In this document: positions 31,401-38,365 of the stretch, piece by piece
Position numbering within the stretch: the stretch's first letter is position 1
Layout: every line of letters starts with the position of its first letter
Assembly (NCBI GenBank): GCA_035476575.1
Contig: DATILL010000150.1
Span: 7,420-71,419 of the forward strand
Direction of reading: 5' to 3'
Origin: DATILL01 sp035476575
GTDB taxonomy: Bacteria > Actinomycetota > Actinomycetes > Mycobacteriales > JACQDL01
Length of the DNA stretch: 64,000 nucleotides
Notes under the pieces: model-generated
Databases searched by the model: none
What the model saw: the letters and a program-made list of their open reading frames with translations, nothing else
What the model was told of the DNA's origin: nothing
Position numbers and translations under genes: made by a program

Positions 31401-31980
31401 CCGGCGGATCCGCCGGCCGATGCCGTTTCGGCCGGCGCCGATGGCCCGGCGTGGCACCGCCTTCCATGCCTGGCTGGAGGAGCGGTACGGCGGCGAGCGG
31501 CTGCTGGACCTGGCCGAGCTGCCCGGTGCGGCCGATGACGAGGCCGCGCCGGACACCGACCTGGAGCTGCTGCAGGAGCGGTTCCTGGCCAGCGAGTGGG
31601 CGGACCGGTCGCCGGTCGAGGTGGAGGTGCCGTTCGAGGCGGTGCTCGGCGGGCTGGTGGTGCGCGGCCGGATGGACGCCGTGTTCGCCGAGCCCGACGG
31701 CGGGTTCACTGTGGTCGACTGGAAGACCGGCGCCCGGCCGACCGGCGCCGCTGCCCGGGCCGCCGCCGTACAGCTCGCGGCGTACCGGCTGGCCTGGGCG
31801 GCGCTGGCCGGCGTACCGCTGGACCAGGTGCGCGCCGCGTTCCACTACGTGCGGTCGGGGGTGACGGTGCGGCCGGTTGACCTGCTGGACGCGGCCGGGC
31901 TGCGTGCCCTGACTGAGCAGCTCCCCGCCGCACCGGACCAACCCCAACAGGTCACCACACGGCGGCCGGCGACAACGTGA
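28453..31980 (+). CDS. adnB: Helicase-nuclease subunit AdnB
   Basis: A 1,175-residue partner of AdnA with the same layout: Walker A VVAGAGSGKTETMSA (about residue 55), LLDEFQDTGHSQLVLL, VGDPCQSIYGWRGASAGN, VLTVHAAKGLEWDVVAV, and a RecB-type nuclease with VVDWKTGARP and QLAAYRLAWA. A Gly/Ala/Ser-rich insert encoded by repeated GCTGGGTCGGGGG units (29581-29660) interrupts the motor, and an Ala-Pro repeat lies near residue 915. The last codons (QQVTTRRP) and the stop are supplied by repeat array B, so the C-terminus has been remodelled by the repeat. Confidence 0.93.
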   Translation: MTVELVRDATFPHPPLIGPAELAAALGLHPPTAEQEAVIAAPLAPAVVVAGAGSGKTETMSARVVWLVANGYVRPDEVLGLTFTNKAAAELAGRIRIRLAQLARNGLSTDTDGEPTVLTYHAYAGRLAAEHALRLAVEPTSRLLTGALSWQLAARVVRRYDGELPSLDVAESTVLGYLLDLAGELAEHLVGEADLRAWTAAFRDRVEGLPAGPRYKQPSAKMRAILAAADARCELLPLVAAYQRAKREATAMDFGDQMSLAARIAVGFGEVGRAERARYRAVLLDEFQDTGHSQLVLLRALFGGAVDGCSHPVTAVGDPCQSIYGWRGASAGNLTRFPAHFPASDGAPAAVLPLSTSFRNDRRILAAANLLSTELRAAGLGSAGSGAARSGGAGSGGAGRAGEQRAEVGVLTPGPAAGDGRVRAALLPTVADEAAWLADRIAALWTADAPRRARPYAGRGGSSGSPAGGRGGEPSGGRSIAVLCRRRSQFQRVAAELRARGVPVELVGLGGLLATPEVRDVVSTLRVLSDPSAGDAVVRLLTGARWRLGPRDLAALGRRARELAHARPGHPAGPGSTAGTPEPDVRPAPDVADDASLVEALDDPGPAASYSPAGHRRLLALRRELAGLRRRVGQPLPELVAEVERALLLDIEVGIRGSAGRVHLDRFLDVAARFAEDAEVATLGAFLGYLEAAESTERGLEAGVVEVNADRVQVLTVHAAKGLEWDVVAVPGLTLGVFPDRDAVTGSGWAADPAALPYPLRGDADDLPDLDPAAADDQAELEQLRVDFVRACKDRGEREERRLAYVAVTRARRLLLCSGYWWDDATKPRGPSPFLTELRPVAEVDTWADPPGPEETNPLLVVRREAPWPYDPLGGRRADVDVGAELVRAALAGLAEAGAGRPAPVEAAEPTLAPAPAPAPAPDDGALLAREEVTAAGWRREADLLLAERAARVATGGRVDVPLPAHLSVSALVALAADAAELARRIRRPMPFRPAPMARRGTAFHAWLEERYGGERLLDLAELPGAADDEAAPDTDLELLQERFLASEWADRSPVEVEVPFEAVLGGLVVRGRMDAVFAEPDGGFTVVDWKTGARPTGAAARAAAVQLAAYRLAWAALAGVPLDQVRAAFHYVRSGVTVRPVDLLDAAGLRALTEQLPAAPDQPQQVTTRRPATT

Positions 31981-32056
31981 GGTCACCACAACGCCGAGTG
32001 GTGACCACACGGGCGGTGCGGGCAACGATAGGTCACCACAACGCCGAGTGGTCACC
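31950..32056. repeat. 50-bp-period heptamer array B, entering the adnB 3' end
   Basis: Heptamers at 31950, 31981, 32000, 32031 and 32050 (steps 31, 19, 31, 19). The first is the second arm of a unit whose first arm, expected at 31931, is missing inside adnB. Both complete units have ACAACGCCG between the arms. The adnB stop TGA at 31978-31980 lies directly before the first complete unit. The array sits between convergent adnB and acyltransferase genes. Confidence 0.9.
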
Positions 32057-32271
32057 ACACGGGGAGGCCGGCGGGCTGCCCGGGCAAGTAAGGGGCGCGG
32101 CCGAGGGAGGGGCTCTCGACCGCGCCTTCCCACATGGTGACATCCTCTGGCCGATCGCGCTGCAACATCCCGGGGAGTATCCAGAGAGCCGGGCCAAATG
32201 GTGGGGATTTCACACCCGATCGGAGCTGTGCTGGGGTGTTTGCGCCGCAACTGCGCTGCCCGGGCTGGCCT

Positions 32272-33594
32272 CTACCGGGTCGCCGAGGCTGCAGCATACC
32301 TCTGGTCGGAGCCGGCCGCGCCGCCGTCCTCCGGCCGAGCCGTCGACGGGGGTGGCGCGGGGCGCTGGCCAGCCCGTTTCGACCACGCTGTCGACGGCGC
32401 CTCGACGTAGCGGTACATCAGCGCGGCGCAGCCGAACGCGACAACCAGCGCGATCACCGCCTCGACGATCCGTCCGGCCGGCGCCGGCATGGTGCCGCGC
32501 AGCAGGCTGAACGTCGTCTGGAAGATCGGCAGATGCACCAGGTACAGCGAGTACGATCGCTCGCCGACCCAGGCCAGCCCTGGCACCGTCGGCCGCCATG
32601 ACCGCAGCGGCCATGACCGCGGTCGCCACCATCTCGGCGGCCGTCCCGCCTGGCCCCGTTCGGCCGCTCCCCGTTCGGCCGTCCGCCGTTCGGCGGCAAG
32701 GCAGGAGCACAGCAGCAGAAAGAACGCGGCGCCGGCCGCCGGGTCCCAGACCAGGTCGGTCAGCGCCACCGGATGCCCGCCCAGCGACCCGAACCCGGCC
32801 CGGTGGTGGAACAGCCACCACACGCCGTACAGGCTGAGCAAGGCGGTCACCCGGGAGGTCAGCGCCTGCGGAAGCCGCTGGCGGCCGACATACCACTCCG
32901 CCGCCACCGCGCCGAGCAGCCATTCGACGATCCGGGCCGGCGCCTGCTGGTACAGCAGGGTGGCCACCCAGGTCCGCTCCGGACCCAGCGGCAGCAGGCT
33001 CTTCGGCACCGACGGCATGACCAGCATGGCGCCGGCCCGCCAGGCCAGCGTGATCCCGAGACCCACCAGCAGCCAGGTCAGCGGCCTGGTCCGGCGCAGC
33101 CAGCGCATCGCCCCGGCGTAGATGAGGTAGAGGTGCTCCTCCAGCGCCAGGCTCCAGGTGACCATCAGCCAGCCGGCCGGCAGCACCGTGGCCCCCACCA
33201 CGGTCAGGTGCACGCAGGCCAGCATCCACACCGGCATCGGGCTGCCGGTGAACCCCCACGTGGCGTGCGCCGAGCTGTGCCGCACCACGCCGTTCAGGCC
33301 GATCAGGCAGAGGGCGAGGCAGACCGCCACGAGGTACGCCGGATGCAGCCGGAGGAACCGCCGCAGCAGGAACTGCCCGGCCCGAAACTCCCCGCCCGCC
33401 GCCACCCGTAGATGGATCGAGAAGCCGGAGAGCACCAGGAACAGGCTGACCCCGAGGAACCCGACCGCCCGCACCTCCCGCAGCGGCGCCAGCCACGGCG
33501 TGGCGTCGACCCAGCCGCCGGTGTCGAGGTGGTGCATCAGGACGAGCAGGACGGCCACTCCACGCAGCGCATCCACGGCACGAGAACGGCGCAC
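32272..33594 (-). CDS. Acyltransferase family 3 membrane protein
   Basis: A 440-residue integral membrane O-acyltransferase of the OafA/WecH family, which transfers acyl groups to sugars or lipids at the envelope. It opens with VDALRGVAVLLVLMHHLDTG (the family RxxDxLRGxAxxxVxxxH signature), followed by about ten hydrophobic helices, with SFSIHLR-like and WSLALEEHLYLIY segments. I chose GTG 33594 with GGAGG close upstream; the frame is open to 33933. A 15-bp tandem repeat at 32656-32695 encodes TAERGAAERG-type residues in a cytoplasmic loop. The substrate is unknown. Confidence 0.88.
   Translation of the reverse strand: MRRSRAVDALRGVAVLLVLMHHLDTGGWVDATPWLAPLREVRAVGFLGVSLFLVLSGFSIHLRVAAGGEFRAGQFLLRRFLRLHPAYLVAVCLALCLIGLNGVVRHSSAHATWGFTGSPMPVWMLACVHLTVVGATVLPAGWLMVTWSLALEEHLYLIYAGAMRWLRRTRPLTWLLVGLGITLAWRAGAMLVMPSVPKSLLPLGPERTWVATLLYQQAPARIVEWLLGAVAAEWYVGRQRLPQALTSRVTALLSLYGVWWLFHHRAGFGSLGGHPVALTDLVWDPAAGAAFFLLLCSCLAAERRTAERGAAERGQAGRPPRWWRPRSWPLRSWRPTVPGLAWVGERSYSLYLVHLPIFQTTFSLLRGTMPAPAGRIVEAVIALVVAFGCAALMYRYVEAPSTAWSKRAGQRPAPPPSTARPEDGGAAGSDQRYAAASATR
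32656..32695. repeat. 15-bp in-frame tandem repeat in acyltransferase gene
   Basis: CCGTTCGGCC recurs at 32656, 32671 and 32686, a 15-bp period that adds five residues per copy and keeps the frame. Confidence 0.75.
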
Positions 33595-33710
33595 GACACC
33601 TCCGGGAACGGGACCATACCGAGCCCGCCGGCCCGTGCCCAACACGCCCCACGGCGGTTCCCCCGCCCTGCAAGTGAGCGATCGGCCGTTCGCGGGATAA
33701 TCTCGGCGAC

Positions 33711-35015
33711 GTGCCGACGCTGAAGCTGCCCGCTCCGACCTACCCACTGGAGCGCAGTGCCCTGCCCAACGGGCTCCGGGTGCTGCTCGCGCCGGACCGC
33801 GCCGCCCCCGTCGTGGGCATCGCGGTCTACTACGACGTCGGCATCCGGTCTGAGCCGGAAGGCCGCACCGGGTTCGCACACCTGTTCGAGCATCTGATGT
33901 TCCAGGGCTCGCGGAACCTGGAGAAGCTGGCACACTTCCGGTACGTGCAGTCCTCCGGCGGCACCTTCAACGGCTCGACCCATCTCGACTACACCAACTA
34001 CTACGAGGTTCTGCCGAGCAACGCGCTGGAGCGGGGGCTGTTCCTGGAGGCGGACCGGATGCGCGCCCCCACGATCACCGAGGAGAACCTGGCCAACCAG
34101 ATCTCGGTGGTCAAGGAGGAGATCCGGGTCAACGTGCACAACCGGCCGTACGGCGGGTTCCCGTGGCTGGCGCTGCCCCCGGTGCTGTTCGAGACCTTCC
34201 CCAACGCGCACGATGGCTACGGCTCGTTCGACGACCTCGAGGCGGCCACACTGGACGACGCCCGGCAGTTCTTCACCGACTACTACGCGCCGGCCAACGC
34301 CGTGCTCTGCGTGGCCGGCGACATCGACCCGGAGCAGGCGTTCGCGCTGGCCGAGCGGCACTTCGGCGACATCCCGGCCCGCCCGACGCCGCTGCGGCCG
34401 GACTTCACCGAGCCCGACCTGACCGCCGAGCGGCGGGTCACGCACACCGACAAGCTGGCGCCCAACCCGGCGCTGGCCGCCGCCTGGCGGGTGCCCGACC
34501 CGGTCGGCGCGCTCGGTGACTACCTGCCGTTCGTGGTGCTGGCCGAGGTGCTCGGCGACGGTGACGCCTCCCGGCTGCAGCAGCGGCTGGTCCGCAAGGA
34601 CCGCACTGCCACCGAGGTGAACGCCTACCTGTCGATGTTGGGTGACCCGTTCGACGTGCGGGACCCCACCGCGTTCCTGCTGCAGGCCCATTACACCCCG
34701 GCCAGCTCAGCCGACGCCGTGCTGGCCACGGTGGACGACGAGCTGGCCATGCTGGCGACGGACGGGCTGCGTCAGGGCGAGCTGGACCGGGTCAAGGCCC
34801 GGATCGCTGCCCAGCTCCTGCGCGACGTGGACGCCGTGCTCGGCCGCACCCTGGCGCTGGCCGCGTTCGAGCAGCAGCACGGCCGGGCCGAGCTGCTCGC
34901 CGAGCTCCCTGTCCTGATCGGCGCGGTGACGGCCGAGCAGATCGCGGCCGCTGCCGCCACCCTCGTTCCCAACCGGCGCGCCGTCGTCGAGCTCGTTCCC
35001 GGAGGCGCCCAGTGA
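33711..35015 (+). CDS. M16 zinc peptidase (catalytic subunit)
   Basis: A 434-residue pitrilysin-type peptidase. The inverted zinc motif HxxEH is HLFEH at about residues 62-66 (GFAHLFEHLMFQGS), and the downstream Glu lies in the VVKEEIR region. M16 bacterial enzymes often work as pairs of an active and an inactive chain forming a closed chamber for peptide degradation; the next gene encodes the inactive chain. The start GTG 33711 is divergent from the acyltransferase gene. It has no signal peptide, so it is probably cytoplasmic. Confidence 0.93.
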   Translation: MPTLKLPAPTYPLERSALPNGLRVLLAPDRAAPVVGIAVYYDVGIRSEPEGRTGFAHLFEHLMFQGSRNLEKLAHFRYVQSSGGTFNGSTHLDYTNYYEVLPSNALERGLFLEADRMRAPTITEENLANQISVVKEEIRVNVHNRPYGGFPWLALPPVLFETFPNAHDGYGSFDDLEAATLDDARQFFTDYYAPANAVLCVAGDIDPEQAFALAERHFGDIPARPTPLRPDFTEPDLTAERRVTHTDKLAPNPALAAAWRVPDPVGALGDYLPFVVLAEVLGDGDASRLQQRLVRKDRTATEVNAYLSMLGDPFDVRDPTAFLLQAHYTPASSADAVLATVDDELAMLATDGLRQGELDRVKARIAAQLLRDVDAVLGRTLALAAFEQQHGRAELLAELPVLIGAVTAEQIAAAAATLVPNRRAVVELVPGGAQ

Positions 35016-36424
35016 ACGGCGGAACAGCAAACGGCGGAACAGTGAACGGCGGGGGAACGAGCGGCGGGGGAACGAGCGGCGGGACAGTGAACGGCGGGAG
35101 CGCGCTCAGGCGTCCGGTGCCGCCGCTCGGGCCGCCGCCGCAGACCAGCCAGCCGACCTCGACCGAGCGCCAGCTCGCCGACGGGCTGACCGTGGTCGCG
35201 GTCCGCCGGCCCGGCGTCCCGCTGGTCGAGCTGCGGCTGCGCATCCCGTTCGGCAGCACCGTGCCGTCCCACCCGGCCCAGTCCAGCCTGCTTGGTGAGA
35301 CCATGCTGACCGGCACCCCTCGGCACAGCCAGGTTGAGCTGGCCGAGGCCGTGCAGGCGCTCGGCGGGCATCTGTCGGTCGGCACCGACTCCGACCGGCT
35401 GCTGATCGGCGGGGCGGTGCTGGCGGACGGCCTGCCGACGCTGCTCGACCTGGTTGCCGAGGTGGTGACCGAGGCGACGTACCCGGCCGGCGAGGTGGAG
35501 GTGGAGCGGGACCGGCTGGTCGAGCACCTGTCCATCGCCCGGTCCCAGCCGTCCGTGCTGGCCCGCGAGGCGCTGCGCCGCCGGATGTATGGCGATCATC
35601 CGTACGCCCACGAGATCCCGGAGGCGGCGGCGGTGGCGGAGACCACGCCGGACCAGCTCCGCGCCCTGCATGCCAGCCGGGTGGTGCCGGCCGGCGCGAC
35701 CCTGGTGCTGGTGGGTGACCTGCAGCCGGACCGGCTGCTGGACCGGGTCGAGGCCGCCCTGGCCGACTGGAAGGTCGAGGGCACGCCGACGCCGCTGCCG
35801 CCGCTGCCCCCGGTGCGGCCGGCGGTGACCGAGCTGGTGCACCGGGCCGGCGCCGTCCAGTCCTCGATCCGGCTCGGCGGTGCGGCGCCCCGCCGCGACG
35901 ACCCGGCGTACCCGGCCCTGCACCTGGCCAACCTCGTCTTCGGCGGCTACTTCTCCTCCCGGCTGGTGGAGAACATCCGCGAGGACAAGGGCTACACCTA
36001 CAGCCCGCACAGCCGGATCGACCACGGCGCCGCCGGCTCCACCCTGGTCGTCGACGCGGACGTGGCGAACGACGTCACCGCTCCGGCGCTGCTGGAGATG
36101 TGGTACGAGCTGGGCCGGATGGCCACCCTGCCGGTCAGCGCGAGCGAGCTGGACGACGTCCGGCAGTACGCCGTCGGCACGCTGGCCATGTCCACCGCGA
36201 CCCAGGCCGGACTGGCGTCCATGCTGTCCGCCCTGGCCGGCACCGGGCTCGGCCTGGACTGGCTGCGGGAGTACCCGGGCAAGCTGGCCGCGGTGACGGT
36301 GGGGGAGGCGTTCGAGGTGGCCCAGGCGGTGCTCGCCCCGGCCGGGCTGGTCACCGTCGTGCTCGGAGACGCCGACCAGGTCGCATCCGGGCTGGCGGTC
36401 CTCGGCCCGGTCGAACGCCGGTGA
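35012..36424 (+). CDS. M16 peptidase-like partner (no zinc motif)
   Basis: A 470-residue M16 homologue overlapping the previous gene by four bases (GTGA). The position of HxxEH reads SLLGETMLTG, so it cannot bind zinc. The arginine/tyrosine region typical of the partner chain is present (FSSRLVENIREDKGYTYSPH). The N-terminus is unusual: about 30 residues of Asn, Gly, Thr and Ser encoded by a GC-rich minisatellite (35012-35099, units like AACGGCGGAACAGTG), so the length is probably variable between strains. Together with the upstream gene it probably forms a heterodimer. Confidence 0.92.
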   Translation: MNGGTANGGTVNGGGTSGGGTSGGTVNGGSALRRPVPPLGPPPQTSQPTSTERQLADGLTVVAVRRPGVPLVELRLRIPFGSTVPSHPAQSSLLGETMLTGTPRHSQVELAEAVQALGGHLSVGTDSDRLLIGGAVLADGLPTLLDLVAEVVTEATYPAGEVEVERDRLVEHLSIARSQPSVLAREALRRRMYGDHPYAHEIPEAAAVAETTPDQLRALHASRVVPAGATLVLVGDLQPDRLLDRVEAALADWKVEGTPTPLPPLPPVRPAVTELVHRAGAVQSSIRLGGAAPRRDDPAYPALHLANLVFGGYFSSRLVENIREDKGYTYSPHSRIDHGAAGSTLVVDADVANDVTAPALLEMWYELGRMATLPVSASELDDVRQYAVGTLAMSTATQAGLASMLSALAGTGLGLDWLREYPGKLAAVTVGEAFEVAQAVLAPAGLVTVVLGDADQVASGLAVLGPVERR

Positions 36425-37368
36425 TCCCGGCCCTCGCGCGGGGCACGCACGACCGGGCGGCGCACCGGCGGGGCGATGAGGAGTGGCTGGCCGCCGCCTG
36501 GGCGCGGGCGAAGGTGCTGGTGGTGGCGCCGGACGGCACCGTACCGGTCCTCGACTCCGCCGCCGGCCCCCGGCTCCGCTACGTCGAACCCTCCACCGTG
36601 GACGGCGCCGGCGGCCGGTGCTTCCTCGGTGAGCACGGTGGTACGCCGTACTTCGCGGTGCCGGCCGACGCCGCCGGCGCGGCGGCTGGGCAGGTGCCGG
36701 CCGGCTGGCGCGGCCTGCGCGAGGTCGGCGCCGAGCTTGCCGACCTGGAGGCCGGGCTGCTGGCGACCGCGGTGGCGCTGGTCGGCTGGCACGCCCGGCA
36801 CCCGCGCTGCCCGCGCTGTGGCGAGCCGACCGAGGTGACCGAGGCCGGCTGGAGCCGGCAGTGCGCGCGGGACGGCTCGCAGCATTGGCCGCGCACCGAC
36901 CCAGCGGTGATCATGCTGGTGCACGACGGGGCGGACCGGTGCATCCTCGGCCGGAAGGTGGTCTGGCCGCTCGGGCGGTACTCGATCCTGGCCGGGTTCG
37001 TCGAGCCGGGGGAGTCGCTGGAGGCCGCGGTGGCCCGCGAGGTCGCCGAGGAGGTCGGCGTCGCGGTCACCGACATCCGTTACCTCGCCTCGCAGCCCTG
37101 GCCGTTCCCGGCATCGCTGATGCTCGGCTTCTCCGCCCGGGTGGTCGGCGACCCGACGCCGCGGGTGGACGGCACCGAGCTGGCGGAGGCGCGCTGGTTC
37201 ACCCGGGACGAGATCCGCGGCGGCACCATCCGGCTGCCGCCCCTCGCCTCCATCGCGCACGCCATCATCGCCACCTGGCTGACCGCCCCCGCCGGCCCCA
37301 GCGGTGCGGCGGGGCTCAGCGGTGCGGCGGGGCCAGCTCCGGCGGCAGCGGCACGGCCCGGTCGGTGA
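36421..37368 (+). CDS. nudC: NAD(+) diphosphatase NudC
   Basis: A 315-residue Nudix hydrolase that splits NAD(H) and can remove NAD caps from RNA. Seen: a zinc-ribbon region (CPRCGEPTEV, then QCARDG, three Cys visible), the Nudix box GFVEPGESLEAAVAREVAEE, and the NADH-specific SQPWPFPASLMLGF downstream. GTG 36421 overlaps the M16 stop (GTGA). The Ala/Gly-rich C-terminus contains an 18-bp-period duplication (37299-37332) and overlaps the convergent ANTAR gene by 53 bp. It lies next to mycoredoxin and uvrD2 as in mycobacteria. Confidence 0.93.
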   Translation: MIPALARGTHDRAAHRRGDEEWLAAAWARAKVLVVAPDGTVPVLDSAAGPRLRYVEPSTVDGAGGRCFLGEHGGTPYFAVPADAAGAAAGQVPAGWRGLREVGAELADLEAGLLATAVALVGWHARHPRCPRCGEPTEVTEAGWSRQCARDGSQHWPRTDPAVIMLVHDGADRCILGRKVVWPLGRYSILAGFVEPGESLEAAVAREVAEEVGVAVTDIRYLASQPWPFPASLMLGFSARVVGDPTPRVDGTELAEARWFTRDEIRGGTIRLPPLASIAHAIIATWLTAPAGPSGAAGLSGAAGPAPAAAARPGR

Positions 37369-37762
37369 CCGACGCCACCACCTCACGGGCCAGGTCGTGC
37401 ACCTTGCGGCCACGCGAGCGGGCCACCCGGCGCAGCCGCTCGAAGGCGTCCCGCGGGCCGATCCGGCGCCGCTCGGCCACCACGCCGATGGCCTGCTCGA
37501 TGATGACCCGGGCGGTCAGCGCGTGCTCAAGCTGCCGCACAGCCAGCTTGAGCTGGTCGATCTCGCCCAGCGCATGGTCCGGCTTGGCCGGCCGCGGGCG
37601 CGGGACGAGGTCGTTGGCGAGCAGGTCGGCGAGCACCATGGCGCAGGTGAGATCCTCCGCCGGCGACTCGTTCTGCTCGGTGTCGCGGACCACCCAGCCA
37701 TCCGGCGTACGTCGGATGACGACGTCGCCGACCGCCGTAGGCGGGACCCCGCTCGGCGACAT
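37316..37762 (-). CDS. ANTAR-domain protein
   Basis: A 148-residue protein. The C-terminal half is an ANTAR RNA-binding domain (QLEHALTARVIIEQAIGVVA, then RIGPRDAFERLRRVARSRGR), which usually binds paired hexaloop hairpins to prevent transcription termination. The N-terminal half (GDVVIRRTPDGWVVRD) is short and is not a recognisable GAF or receiver domain, so the signal is unknown. ATG 37762 has GGAGG seven bases upstream. The 3' end overlaps nudC on the other strand. Confidence 0.9.
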   Translation of the reverse strand: MSPSGVPPTAVGDVVIRRTPDGWVVRDTEQNESPAEDLTCAMVLADLLANDLVPRPRPAKPDHALGEIDQLKLAVRQLEHALTARVIIEQAIGVVAERRRIGPRDAFERLRRVARSRGRKVHDLAREVVASVTDRAVPLPPELAPPHR

Positions 37763-37804
37763 CAGGTCACCTCCGTAACTGGATGGCACGCTGTGAATGG
37801 CCCG

Positions 37805-37852
37805 TGGCAGTGCGTCGTTTTGGCAGTGCGTCGTTCATGATCGAGATGAACG
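37805..37852. repeat. 15-bp tandem repeat and inverted repeat upstream of ANTAR gene
   Basis: TGGCAGTGCGTCGTT occurs at 37805-37819 and 37821-37835. It merges into a palindrome CGTTCAT-N7-ATGAACG (37832-37838 and 37846-37852). The position, 43-90 bp upstream of the ANTAR start, is suitable for an operator or promoter element. Confidence 0.5.
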
Positions 37853-37954
37853 ATTGAGCCAACAGTATCTGTGCCCAGGGGGTAGGTAACGCAAGTCGAC
37901 CGAAACTCCACCAAGAAACCTTCGTTGGGCCGGCGTCGTTCGTGCCTGGTTGGC

Positions 37955-38206
37955 TCAGCTTGCCCGGCTCAGCCGCTGCCGCACCTGGTCCATCGTCGGG
38001 TTCGTCAGCGTGCTGCCGTCGGCGAAACGCAGAGTCGGCACGGTCTGGCTGCCGCCGTTAACGCTTGTCACAAAATCGGCTCCGATCGGGTCGTCCTCTA
38101 TGTCGACCTCAAGGAACGCGACGCCGTCCCGGTCAAGCAGGCGCTTGAGCCGAATGCAGTAGCCGCACCACGTGGTGGTGTACATCGTCAGTGAACCGGC
38201 GTCCAC
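37955..38206 (-). CDS. mrx1: Mycoredoxin (glutaredoxin-like)
   Basis: An 83-residue glutaredoxin-fold enzyme that reduces mixed disulfides between proteins and mycothiol. Active site CGYC at residues 14-17 (SLTMYTTTWCGYCIRLKRLL), cis-Pro TVPTLRF and the C-terminal FADGSTLTNPT loop typical of Mrx1. The start GTG 38206 is chosen by similarity; GGAAGG lies about 12 bases upstream. It is divergent from uvrD2, as in mycobacteria. Confidence 0.92.
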   Translation of the reverse strand: MDAGSLTMYTTTWCGYCIRLKRLLDRDGVAFLEVDIEDDPIGADFVTSVNGGSQTVPTLRFADGSTLTNPTMDQVRQRLSRAS

Positions 38207-38365
38207 GACCGGGACCGTCCTTCCAGGTGGTAGTCCGTGCTGGCTGTCCGGGACAGAACCGTCGCCGGCCGCGACGCCCGACGATCCGGATCCCGCCCAC
38301 GTTTCCGGGCAACACTCACGCCCCCGCGCACCTTCCATCCGGGTCGCCTGACAGGATGCGAGGTG

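Noticed and set aside
28123..32250. A 1,375-codon open frame on the minus strand across adnB and the end of adnA
   Set aside because: It is antisense to two well-supported helicase-nuclease genes and reads as Arg/Gly/Pro-rich sequence with no family signature; such shadows are normal at this GC content.
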